This document shows, piece after piece, positions 1 to 9,197 of a DNA stretch of 64,000 bases. Position numbers and translations under genes: made by a program. The notes under the pieces are model-generated. The model was not told the DNA's origin, did no database searches, and saw nothing but the letters and a program-made list of their open reading frames with translations. The DNA is from Desulfuromonadaceae bacterium (GTDB lineage Bacteria; Desulfobacterota; Desulfuromonadia; Geobacterales; Pseudopelobacteraceae). Positions within the stretch are counted from its first letter, which is position 1. Each line of letters begins with the position of its first letter. Location of the stretch: the NCBI GenBank assembly GCA_028681335.1, contig JAQUIT010000005.1:124001-188000 (forward strand), read 5' to 3'.

Positions 1-10
1 CTTTTATGAT

Positions 11-1686
11 CGGTTCATCCCCGCTCGTGCGGGGAACATCAACGCTACATTCTGACCGATCATTTTTCCGGCGGTTCATCCCCGCTCGTGCGGGGAACAT
101 GAATCGTCAAAATCCTTTGATGGCTCCTGCCACGGTTCATCCCCGCTCGTGCGGGGAACATGTCACAAACCTGAATTTTCAAATCCCTCACCTCGGTTCA
201 TCCCCGCTCGTGCGGGGAACATTTCCCCGAAACCGCCTAGCCGCTGGCCGAGTTCGGTTCATCCCCGCTCGTGCGGGGAACATGACTCACCATCAACATG
301 GCAATCCATAGCCTCAGGTTCATCCCCGCTCGTGCGGGGAACATTTCTACCCATTCCGCCGATGCCGGTGAGGAAGCGGTTCATCCCCGCTCGTGCGGGG
401 AACATTTAATATCTCCGGCCAGCTCATCTTTATGTTCCGGTTCATCCCCGCTCGTGCGGGGAACATAGGTGTGATTGCCATGCGCAATAATGCGCAGGCG
501 GTTCATCCCCGCTCGTGCGGGGAACATCATGACATCCGGGTGCGCGGTGTACTCGAGGTCGGTTCATCCCCGCTCGTGCGGGGAACATTATTTAGCTAAT
601 AGGACAAGCCGGATATCCGGCGGTTCATCCCCGCTCGTGCGGGGAACATATGAATCGAGATTGCCAATGTTTTGAGTGAGGCGGTTCATCCCCGCTCGTG
701 CGGGGAACATCGATTTGGGGGCGGTAAACTCGTAGCGGGGGACGGTTCATCCCCGCTCGTGCGGGGAACATTGGCCCTATCCATATCCGTTTGACTACAA
801 TGCCGGTTCATCCCCGCTCGTGCGGGGAACATTTCCGCCTGATCGGCAATGTCGTTGGCTTGGTCGGTTCATCCCCGCTCGTGCGGGGAACATCGAAACG
901 AGACGAGCATGTTTTCCAGTTCGCGCGGTTCATCCCCGCTCGTGCGGGGAACATGGCCTGATGCGGAGTTTCATAGCTCCCAAGGTCGGTTCATCCCCGC
1001 TCGTGCGGGGAACATAGTTTAGGAATATTAAAATATTAGGTAGAGGACGGTTCATCCCCGCTCGTGCGGGGAACATTATACCTGGATATGGGCGATCTTA
1101 CTAAAGACCGGTTCATCCCCGCTCGTGCGGGGAACATCTCTGGTCCATTTTTGCACTCATCGGCGTCGCCGGTTCATCCCCGCTCGTGCGGGGAACATCT
1201 GACATCCAGCGGTCGGTAAGGTTTTTCTATCGGTTCATCCCCGCTCGTGCGGGGAACATCCGGTGGGATCACGGTCGGTCACCATGAACGACGGTTCATC
1301 CCCGCTCGTGCGGGGAACATGTAACAGCCGCCGATTCGGTGGACACATGGGGCGGTTCATCCCCGCTCGTGCGGGGAACATTCCACGGTTTTCCGCCTAT
1401 TGTGTAACTGATACGGTTCATCCCCGCTCGTGCGGGGAACATTCCACTCCGATGCCAATGCGGTCCGTCAGCAGCGGTTCATCCCCGCTCGTGCGGGGAA
1501 CATATCTGCCAAATCCTCTGTCGTGAAACATTAAACGGTTCATCCCCGCTCGTGCGGGGAACATTCTTTCGCGGAAAGCCGGACCGGTTTGCCGCTCGGT
1601 TCATCCCCGCTCGTGCGGGGAACATAAGGAAAAAGTGCTTGATGCCATTTGCCATTTCGGTTCATCCCCGCTCGTGCGGGGAACAT
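11..1686 (-). CRISPR. Type I-E CRISPR array, 28 repeats and 27 spacers
   Basis: Twenty-eight 29-bp repeats start every 61 bp from 11 to 1658, so all 27 spacers are exactly 32 bp. In the crRNA direction (minus strand) the repeat starts ATGTTCCCCGC and ends GCGGGGATGAACCG: a 6-bp GC stem followed by the 8-nt 5' handle ATGAACCG typical of type I-E. The repeats are identical except the one at 316-344, whose first plus-strand base is A instead of C. The leader and cas2 lie to the right, so new spacers should enter near 1686 and the oldest lie to the left. Bases 1-10 look like part of a further spacer, so the array probably continues beyond the window. Spacer targets cannot be identified without a search. 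Confidence 0.99.
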
Positions 1687-1754
1687 ACTTCTTCTATTTC
1701 ATTGAAATAATTGACAAATTAGCACATTAAAATTTGTACCGATTTTTAAGCCCA
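1687..1754 (-). promoter_or_regulatory. CRISPR leader
   Basis: This AT-rich 68-bp gap lies between the cas2 stop codon and the first (leader-proximal) repeat, where the array promoter and the Cas1-Cas2 integration signals should be. A loose match to an IHF site (TGTCAATTATTTC on the minus strand, two mismatches to WATCAANNNNTTR) is present but weak. The leader is short for type I-E, so part of the promoter may lie inside the end of cas2. Confidence 0.7.
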
Positions 1755-2966
<1,212 letters not shown>

Positions 2967-2970
<4 letters not shown>

Positions 2971-4061
2971 GGTTTGGCCTTCCGTTGTTGTTCCAGAATT
3001 GCACGGGTTTTGTCAATCTCTTCCACCAATGCTTTTTCGTCAGGTAAAGCCAGCTTGTATTCTGCCGCCAGCACCTTATTGGGGAGATTTTCCAATGCGT
3101 AGTGAGCCAGGGCATGATCCTTCTGAGCGCAGATAATCAGCCCGACCGGCGGGTTTTCTTCCGGGTTTGTCCAATGTTCCCGGGCATAGTTCAGGTACAT
3201 ATGCATCTGTCCGGAATCGGCATGGGTGAATTTGCCCAGTTTCAGATCTATCACCACCAGACAGCGTAAACGACGATGAAAGAAAAGCAGATCAACCCGA
3301 TACCAGGAATCACCGATCCGCAAGCGACGCTGTCGGCCAACAAAGGTGAAATCACCACCGAGTTCAAGCAGAAAGCTCTCCAGATGCTGGATCAAAGCCT
3401 CTTCCAGATCATTTTCCGAATACTCGTCCTTCAACCCCAGAAACTCCAACACCAGCGGGTCACGGATCTCTTCTTCAGGGGTAACGGCATCCTCCGCCAG
3501 AGGCTTTTCTCCCTTTTTCAGCATCGCAGCCTTGTTGCGGGAAAGAGCGGTGCGCTCGTAGTAGAGCGTTGAAATCTGGCGGTCGAGTTGACGAACTGAC
3601 CAGCCACCCCGTAAAGCCTCTGCCTCATAAAACTTGCGGGCTTCTTGATTTTCTACAGAAAGGAGACGGACGTAATGCGACCAAGGGAGGAGGAAGCAGT
3701 CAGCAATCTCACTGACAGTCAATTGTGCAGACACTGTCTGCACAATGTTCGGGTAGTATGTGTAAAACTGCCTCATCTGGAAAAGATTCCTGCGTCCAAA
3801 CCCTCGCCCGAGTTTTGCAGTCAAATCAGCGGCAAGAAGGTCTATCACCTGTTTACCGTAATCTGCCTTATTTTTCCCAAGTTGCTCATGCACAACGATC
3901 CGGCGTCCAATTTCCCAATAGGTGGCAGTCATGATGGTGTTTACCGCACGAGCTGACATGCTACGGGCCTGCTCCAGCAATTCGACTACGCCGGAGAGCA
4001 TGACATCATATCCAGTGGTTGCGGGTGCCTGCTTTTTTAAGCGTTTCTCTTTATCCGCCAT
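2967..4061 (-). CDS. YhcG-family (DUF1016) PD-(D/E)XK nuclease inserted in the cas operon
   Basis: The 364-residue protein has the two-part YhcG architecture: an N-terminal DUF1016 helical domain (about residues 15-165, with the typical TYWEIGRRIVVHE and GRGFGRRNLFQMRQFY segments) and a C-terminal PD-(D/E)XK nuclease domain. Likely active-site residues are Asp257 (RVDLLFF), Asp272 and Lys274 (VVIDLKLG), with a QxxxY motif at 285-289. I chose ATG 4061 because AAGGAGG stands 6 nt before it; the upstream ATG at 4094 has no such site. YhcG proteins are usually scattered or found near restriction systems and are not part of the standard I-E gene set. Here the gene lies between cas6e and cas1 and is joined to cas1 by an ATGA overlap. 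Its exact role is unknown; defence or DNA processing for adaptation is inference. Confidence 0.85.
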
Positions 4062-4094
4062 GCTTGACCTCCTTGTAACAACTCCGCACTGCAA

Positions 4095-4119
4095 TTTTTG
4101 CCACAGCCTGTGGCAAAAA
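4095..4119. promoter_or_regulatory. Perfect 25-bp palindrome upstream of the yhcG-type gene
   Basis: TTTTTGCCACAG is followed by one base and then by its exact reverse complement. The palindrome lies 34-58 bases before the chosen start of the nuclease gene. It could be an operator for a dimeric repressor or, as RNA, a stem-loop in the 5' leader. Either way it suggests the nuclease gene (and cas1-cas2 behind it) has its own control. Confidence 0.5.
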
Positions 4120-4147
4120 CTGTCTGAATGCCTTTGACATCAAAATC

Positions 4148-4264
4148 AAATCCCCCTGAATCCCCTTTAGGCCCCAGAGGTTCCTTTCGTAAAGTGGGAC
4201 TTCAAACCCCATACGGACTTATTTTTAGCTCCCCCCTTAAAAAAAGGGGGGTTGGGGGGGATTT
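4148..4264. repeat. MITE-like G/C-palindromic repeat between cas6e and the yhcG-type gene
   Basis: The ends are inverted copies of each other: AAATCCCCCTGAATCCCC on the left and, reversed, AAATCCCCCCCAACCCCCC on the right. A further hairpin (CCCCCC...GGGGGG) lies inside. The right end overlaps the cas6e stop codon. The same 18-base end sequence recurs at 12329. Elements of this look are common dispersed repeats in many genomes; here it marks the junction between the effector genes and the nuclease-adaptation genes. Confidence 0.6.
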
Positions 4265-5141
4265 AACAACGGCGCACGAGCATCAAACCGCAACCGAAAC
4301 CCTTAGCGGGGCCTATGCCTTCAAACAAAGCCTTTGAAAATAACCCCGCATCCACCACCTCAACTTCACCTTCGAAGTCAACCGAACTGAATCCGGCATC
4401 TCTGCCTTTTTTGGGAAGGGCATGCCATTGATACCCTTCTGCCTGCAACTTCATGTGCCCATTAAAACCATCTCTGACCATAGTAAACCCAAGTCTTTCA
4501 CACCTCCCGACAAACCACGTTTCAAGCGCCTTGTCCATACTGGCTTTAAAAGCCAAATCCAGCAATTCAACAGGCTTCAAAATACTTGTTGGTACATCTA
4601 CATAGCGCTCATTTTCGTCTATTATTCCTCGCAATTTTTCTTCTATTTTTTGTGAATTCGGGATTTGTCGCCATGCTTCAATAATGCGTTTCTTGATTTC
4701 CAACTTTTTACCATTTGTCGATATCGACATGTCAGCGGCAATCTCGCGCAACAGGTGATATTGTGCATCCATCACCACGTCATGACGAGGAGAGTTTTTC
4801 TTTCCTTCCTCTTTACGGGCGACTGTCGGATTGGCGCGCAGCCTGAAAGCCAAGCGCTCTCCGTTGGCTATCTTGGGAGCATACTGTTTGGAATCAACAA
4901 CAAACAAGGGATGATCTGATATGGGTTGTGATTCCGAAACCGTGTAAAACACCGGCTCTCCCTTCACCCCTTTCCGAAACGGTATCTGTTCTCTGGCTAT
5001 TTCTTCCCGAAAAAGAAAGGACCGCTTCTCTTCGCCCGGAAACAGTTTCCACAACAACTGGTGAGCGCCATAGCCGTTCCCGCTTACCAGCAAATGCAGT
5101 TCCCGCACATCCGGCCTGATTCTGACTCTGGAAAAAAACAT
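4263..5141 (-). CDS. cas6e: Cas6e crRNA-processing endoribonuclease with an internal insertion
   Basis: Cas6e cuts the repeat RNA below the hairpin, leaving the 8-nt handle, and stays bound in Cascade. The start MFFSRVRIRPD fits the family, and ATG 5141 has AGGAGG 7 nt upstream; it overlaps the cas5e stop as TGATG. Tyr24 and His27 (YGAHQLLWKLFPG) match the catalytic pair, RLRANP matches the central strand, and GIGPAKGFGCGL is the C-terminal glycine-rich loop. At 292 residues it is about 80 longer than the usual 200-215. The extra stretch (about residues 125-200) lies between the RLRANP region and the second half of the fold. It contains a segment resembling a SAP motif (LLREIAADMSISTNGKK then a basic helix). 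Confidence 0.93.
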   Translation of the reverse strand: MFFSRVRIRPDVRELHLLVSGNGYGAHQLLWKLFPGEEKRSFLFREEIAREQIPFRKGVKGEPVFYTVSESQPISDHPLFVVDSKQYAPKIANGERLAFRLRANPTVARKEEGKKNSPRHDVVMDAQYHLLREIAADMSISTNGKKLEIKKRIIEAWRQIPNSQKIEEKLRGIIDENERYVDVPTSILKPVELLDLAFKASMDKALETWFVGRCERLGFTMVRDGFNGHMKLQAEGYQWHALPKKGRDAGFSSVDFEGEVEVVDAGLFSKALFEGIGPAKGFGCGLMLVRRC

Positions 5142-5956
5142 CAGCATTCCTCCTTTCCAAAGCACATGTTTTCTATGCGTTGGGTAAATTGCCATCTGGC
5201 ACGAGAAGTCGGCTGATCATGCCGTGTCAGTGATTGTTGCGAAATAAGATCGCCGGCATCACCTTCCCAGTAATAACGCACCGGTTTATTACCATAGGCA
5301 AAGACATTTTTGTCTTCCCTTGAAAATTCCACCAGCGACGGCGCGTCAGTCAATGTTCCACCTGCTGCGATTTCTTTTCGTGCTGTTTTTATCAGCCAGT
5401 TTGAGACAAAAAGGGCTCCGCAAGGATAGCTATCCAGCGCCTCTCCAAAGCCGCCCGCATCCCGGACAAGCGGATTAAGAGGCGATGCAACGGGACAAGA
5501 TTTACGGCCAAGATATAGATGAAAGCGTGGTTTCAGGAGCGCTTCCCGGAGTTCGTCCAGCGAATATGGCGCATCCTCTTCTGCCACTACCGCCACCAAT
5601 GTCAGCGCATCGCAACGGTATTCGCGGCTAGAGAGGATTGTGCCGAGCCGTTCCTTGCCCAGCACCAACTCGTCACGACGGATACGATAGACAAATTTAC
5701 CGACCGAATCCGGTGCCTGGGCGGTGTGATAATCACGGAGCGGATGACCAACATTGATTACTTTGACGGCAAAACGGTAACCGTTGGTCAGCGCTGCCTG
5801 ACGCTGTTCCTCGTCCCTGCGGATACCAAGCGCCGCCGCCATCAGACCCAACAAAGCCGATTTGCCGGGATAGAGTGCGGAATGCCGGGATTCACCCACC
5901 GCAATCTCGCCCCAACTGGCCATGGGCCCATACAGGCGGAACAGAAGATATTTCAT
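5141..5956 (-). CDS. cas5e: Cascade subunit Cas5e (CasD)
   Basis: Cas5e caps the 5' end of the crRNA in Cascade. The N-terminus MKYLLFRLYGPMASWGEIAV and the following ESRHSALYPGKSALLGLMAA are family hallmarks. The start at 5956 has a GGGGG ribosome site 5 nt upstream and lies 10 nt after the cas7e stop; an upstream in-frame ATG would overlap cas7e and lacks a site. Length is 271 residues, somewhat longer than the E. coli subunit. Confidence 0.95.
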   Translation of the reverse strand: MKYLLFRLYGPMASWGEIAVGESRHSALYPGKSALLGLMAAALGIRRDEEQRQAALTNGYRFAVKVINVGHPLRDYHTAQAPDSVGKFVYRIRRDELVLGKERLGTILSSREYRCDALTLVAVVAEEDAPYSLDELREALLKPRFHLYLGRKSCPVASPLNPLVRDAGGFGEALDSYPCGALFVSNWLIKTARKEIAAGGTLTDAPSLVEFSREDKNVFAYGNKPVRYYWEGDAGDLISQQSLTRHDQPTSRARWQFTQRIENMCFGKEEC

Positions 5957-5966
5957 GATCGCCCCC

Positions 5967-7037
5967 TTATTCAGCCACAAATTTCAAAAGTTCTGACAAC
6001 GTCCCTGTGCCTTCAAACACGTTGATCTCGCAGGAAGCATCGGCACACGGGCCATAGACGGCATTCATGTTGTGGCGCTGATTTGTCAGGGCAGCCACCG
6101 CCGCCGTGCCGAAATCAGCCCCTTCAATCCCCTGGCTGGTAACCGGTTTGAGAAACGCAACCGACAGAGAGCGCGGCTGTTGATCACCCTTTTCAGCCAG
6201 GACATAACTGGCATAAGCGCGACTTCCAAAGCTATTTTGCTTCCCTTCTGGAGCAACCTTAACCGCCGCCTCTATCAAGGCTTTGATAGACTTTTGCGCC
6301 AACTCCTCATCACCGCCAAGATTGTCAACAAGCAGCGCCCGGTTGATGCAGATATAGGAGTAAAAGAGTCCAGCAGCAAAACCGGTTTCGCCGATATGAG
6401 CGGCTCCAGCATCCGCGCTGCCGTCGTTCAGATCGTCAACGGCGGTAAAGTAATCATCTTCAATCACAACCGGATGGACGCTGATAGCGTGAGCCACCTG
6501 ACAAGCGGCTTCGACGTTATAGGCCGGAGACGATGCCAGCATGCGGCCAAACATGGCAATGTCGGCGGACTGGCTCTGTTTACGCAGCAAGTCAAGCTCG
6601 ACATCCTCCGGTGCCCTGTTTTCCGACACCAGAGTCGCAACCAAACTTTCAATTATCTGAACTTCTGCTGGACTAACATGTACAAGCTGTTCAATTTCCA
6701 GATCAACAAGCGAATCTTTCTCTTTGGCCTTCTTCAATGCCCCGAAAACTCCGGCGATCTTTTGCGCCCATTCTTTTGCCTGTTTTTCCTTTACGCCACC
6801 GGCAACAAGTTTTTCGTATGCCATGATGCCCAGAAGTTTTGTTCTTGTTCCTACATGCTCACCCAATGCTTGTTGAAACAAATCCGATGTTCTCCAGGCC
6901 CGTTTCAGACTCTGTGAAGAAACGCGCAGTCGATCAAAACCACCCATCTTGGCGGTCTTGGGTCGTCCCTGGTCGTCACGGTTAAGATTGGCGGGTGGGT
7001 ATGATGTCAGCAGGTGAATTTGTACGAAACGGCTCAT
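5967..7037 (-). CDS. cas7e: Cascade backbone subunit Cas7e (CasC/Cse4)
   Basis: Cas7e forms the helical backbone, normally six copies, that stretches the crRNA spacer and causes every sixth base to flip out. The 356-residue sequence begins MSRFVQIHLLTSYPPANLNR and has the typical GRPKTAKMGGFDRLRVSSQ and SLKRAWRTS segments. It overlaps cse2 by four bases (ATGA), so translation is coupled. Confidence 0.97.
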   Translation of the reverse strand: MSRFVQIHLLTSYPPANLNRDDQGRPKTAKMGGFDRLRVSSQSLKRAWRTSDLFQQALGEHVGTRTKLLGIMAYEKLVAGGVKEKQAKEWAQKIAGVFGALKKAKEKDSLVDLEIEQLVHVSPAEVQIIESLVATLVSENRAPEDVELDLLRKQSQSADIAMFGRMLASSPAYNVEAACQVAHAISVHPVVIEDDYFTAVDDLNDGSADAGAAHIGETGFAAGLFYSYICINRALLVDNLGGDEELAQKSIKALIEAAVKVAPEGKQNSFGSRAYASYVLAEKGDQQPRSLSVAFLKPVTSQGIEGADFGTAAVAALTNQRHNMNAVYGPCADASCEINVFEGTGTLSELLKFVAE

Positions 7038-7612
7038 AGGATAGTTCCTCCTTTGGAATCTAATTTGGATTGTTTTTTTGATAATACTCGGTAGTAATCA
7101 CTGGCCCAGCAAAAAGCGAGGCGGTTTTGCGGATTGCGATCAACGCCCATACGGTATTCGTGCATCCAATGCAGAATGTTATCGATAAGAGACAGGATAT
7201 TGACGTTGCCATCAAGCATTCGTACGGCTCGCAGCAAGCGGCGGTAAAACTCGGTAGGATCATTGCTCTTCTGCAACTGCTGAAAACGCAGTTCACTCAT
7301 ACGCGGCTTGTCACCGCCTTCCTTGGGTGTCGCCAATTGGGCGGCAAAACTCGGAGAGGTAACATTTTCCTTCACCTGCGCAACGATTGCCGCAACCAGT
7401 GCCGATGCAGGCAACTGCCCGGAGACTGACCAGTCATCGGGCAGTTCAGCTAGAAAACGCGAAAATGCGCTCGTCATCAGCACATCATCAGGACTCTCGA
7501 CACGTCGCAAGCGGGCGCGATCTCCACGATTGTTATCAAGCCACTTCCACCATTCAAGCAGTTTGTCACGAGCTGCCGAATCTTTAAGAAAGCGATACGT
7601 CGATTTTTCCAT
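7034..7612 (-). CDS. cse2: Cascade small subunit Cse2 (CasB/Cas11e)
   Basis: Cse2 dimerises along the belly of Cascade and stabilises the R-loop. The 192-residue, helix-rich protein has the family features WWKWLDNNRGDRARLRR near the N-terminus and LRFQQL...FYRRLLRAVRML in the second half. It overlaps cas8e by 29 bases and cas7e by 4. Confidence 0.93.
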   Translation of the reverse strand: MEKSTYRFLKDSAARDKLLEWWKWLDNNRGDRARLRRVESPDDVLMTSAFSRFLAELPDDWSVSGQLPASALVAAIVAQVKENVTSPSFAAQLATPKEGGDKPRMSELRFQQLQKSNDPTEFYRRLLRAVRMLDGNVNILSLIDNILHWMHEYRMGVDRNPQNRLAFCWASDYYRVLSKKQSKLDSKGGTIL

Positions 7613-9197
7613 CCGTCCCCTCCTTTTCAGGTAACGCGTTAGCTATTATTTTTTTCATCGATTTACAGCCATAAATCAATCTTCCCAGCCCGTCACGCTC
7701 GGCAATAACTCGCTTCATATCCATATCTTCATTGGACGCCTCCAGCACCCAGGCATCGAAAATGTCCAAAGACAGTGACATGAGCTTTTTTTCCCACTTT
7801 GAGTACAGCTCCGGTGGCGGCAATTCCTGCTCCCCCGGCACTTGCGACAACTTATCCAAAAGTTCGTAAAAAACCGGTTCGCTCCGTTGCCAGAAATCCT
7901 GTGAAACTGTGTTCATATCCCCCTTGGCATCCTCAGGACGCCTGAACCATGCGGCCTTGACCTGTTTGCGCAGGATACTGCTGACGTCATTGGCAACGGT
8001 TATCAGCTCATCCGCCCATTGCAACAGTTTTTTGCGCTGTTTGGGGGCGAGATTAAAGAGAGGAAAGGTGTGGTCATACCAGCAGCGGGCCTTCATATTG
8101 TCCATATCGAAGCCGAAACACCAGAGCCGGGCCGTTCGCTGGATTTTCAACTCAGGAGCCCGCTGTTCCGAATACCGCCTGACGATCTTGGCAGCAGCGT
8201 CACCGTTATCATCGTCGGCAAGCGTCAAAGCGAGCCAGTGACGGTATCCAAGGCCACCCTGCTGCCCTTTGAGCGACAAGGGAGGTTTTTCCTTTTTGGG
8301 GTCAAAACGATACGGGGTCAAAGGATGCACCCATTCACCGACATAATTGACGCCATAGTTGCGGGTTCGGTACTCCTCCACTAATTCCACGTTTTGGGCA
8401 TCGCACAGATCACAATCGCCTATAACTAACTCGCTGGGAAAATCCAGACGAATCCGGCGCGGCATCCCCCAATATGTCTGGAGAAGATGGACGTTTTCCG
8501 GTGTGGTTTCCGCACCGTTCTTTTCCGAGGTGCGGGTCGCCCCCATCCAGGGAAACACCCCTGCCACTCTGTCTTGCCGATATTCCGGCATATCCTCACT
8601 ATCAAGGACATTCAGCCAAAGCGTCTGCCAGAGCAGCATCTGCTCCGGCGGCAACACTAAAGTCGTTAGCGGGCCGCCGCCTCGCAACCCGACCCGGTGC
8701 CCCACCCCGCCCGATGGCGCATTTGTCTGGAGGGTGAAGAGCGCCATTGCAGCACAGCTCTTGCAAACGTGCCGGACCGTATCCCGTTTGACGAAATGAT
8801 CCAGGTTATCCTTGACCGTCTTTCCGCCGGGCGCTTCGATCAACAGTGACGCTACCCCCTTCTTCTCGCCATCCGGCAGGGCGTAATCCTGCATGAACGC
8901 CGGCCCGTTAGGTTTATCGAATTCAAACGCCGATGCCAACGTTTCCAGCCGGGTCCGTAACAGCACCGCATCTGGAGGTTTATTCCAATACTCCAGCCAT
9001 GCGTCCAAATCTTCCGGTGCAAAGCCGGTCTGCAACAGACCGATAAGAAACTGGAACATGGCTCCCTGAAAATCCGGCCTCGGCGCCGCCAGTTCCATTA
9101 CCGGATCTTCCTGCTCGGCAATCTGCCAGGGCGCTATTACGCCTCTGCCACTTTTTGCTCTAAAAACCGGTATCCAAGCGTCTTTAATCAAGTTCAT
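7584..9197 (-). CDS. cas8e: Cascade large subunit Cas8e (CasA/Cse1)
   Basis: Cas8e recognises the PAM and recruits Cas3. The start MNLIKDAWIPV and the segment DFQGAMFQFLIGLLQTGFAP are typical. Two CxxC pairs (Cys145/148 and Cys262/265) probably bind zinc, as in several Cse1 proteins. The glycine-rich LRGGGPLTTLV segment follows the first pair. The 537-residue length is near normal. It overlaps cas3 by 14 bases and cse2 by 29. Confidence 0.96.
   Translation of the reverse strand: MNLIKDAWIPVFRAKSGRGVIAPWQIAEQEDPVMELAAPRPDFQGAMFQFLIGLLQTGFAPEDLDAWLEYWNKPPDAVLLRTRLETLASAFEFDKPNGPAFMQDYALPDGEKKGVASLLIEAPGGKTVKDNLDHFVKRDTVRHVCKSCAAMALFTLQTNAPSGGVGHRVGLRGGGPLTTLVLPPEQMLLWQTLWLNVLDSEDMPEYRQDRVAGVFPWMGATRTSEKNGAETTPENVHLLQTYWGMPRRIRLDFPSELVIGDCDLCDAQNVELVEEYRTRNYGVNYVGEWVHPLTPYRFDPKKEKPPLSLKGQQGGLGYRHWLALTLADDDNGDAAAKIVRRYSEQRAPELKIQRTARLWCFGFDMDNMKARCWYDHTFPLFNLAPKQRKKLLQWADELITVANDVSSILRKQVKAAWFRRPEDAKGDMNTVSQDFWQRSEPVFYELLDKLSQVPGEQELPPPELYSKWEKKLMSLSLDIFDAWVLEASNEDMDMKRVIAERDGLGRLIYGCKSMKKIIANALPEKEGTDGKIDVSLS

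Noticed and set aside
6..1526. Plus-strand open frames across the CRISPR array (repeated FIPARAGN and SSPLVRGT units)
   Set aside because: They are translations of the repeat itself with 61-bp periodicity, not genes.
1687..1754. IHF site in the leader
   Set aside because: Best match has two mismatches to the consensus in AT-rich DNA, so it is mentioned only as a weak possibility.
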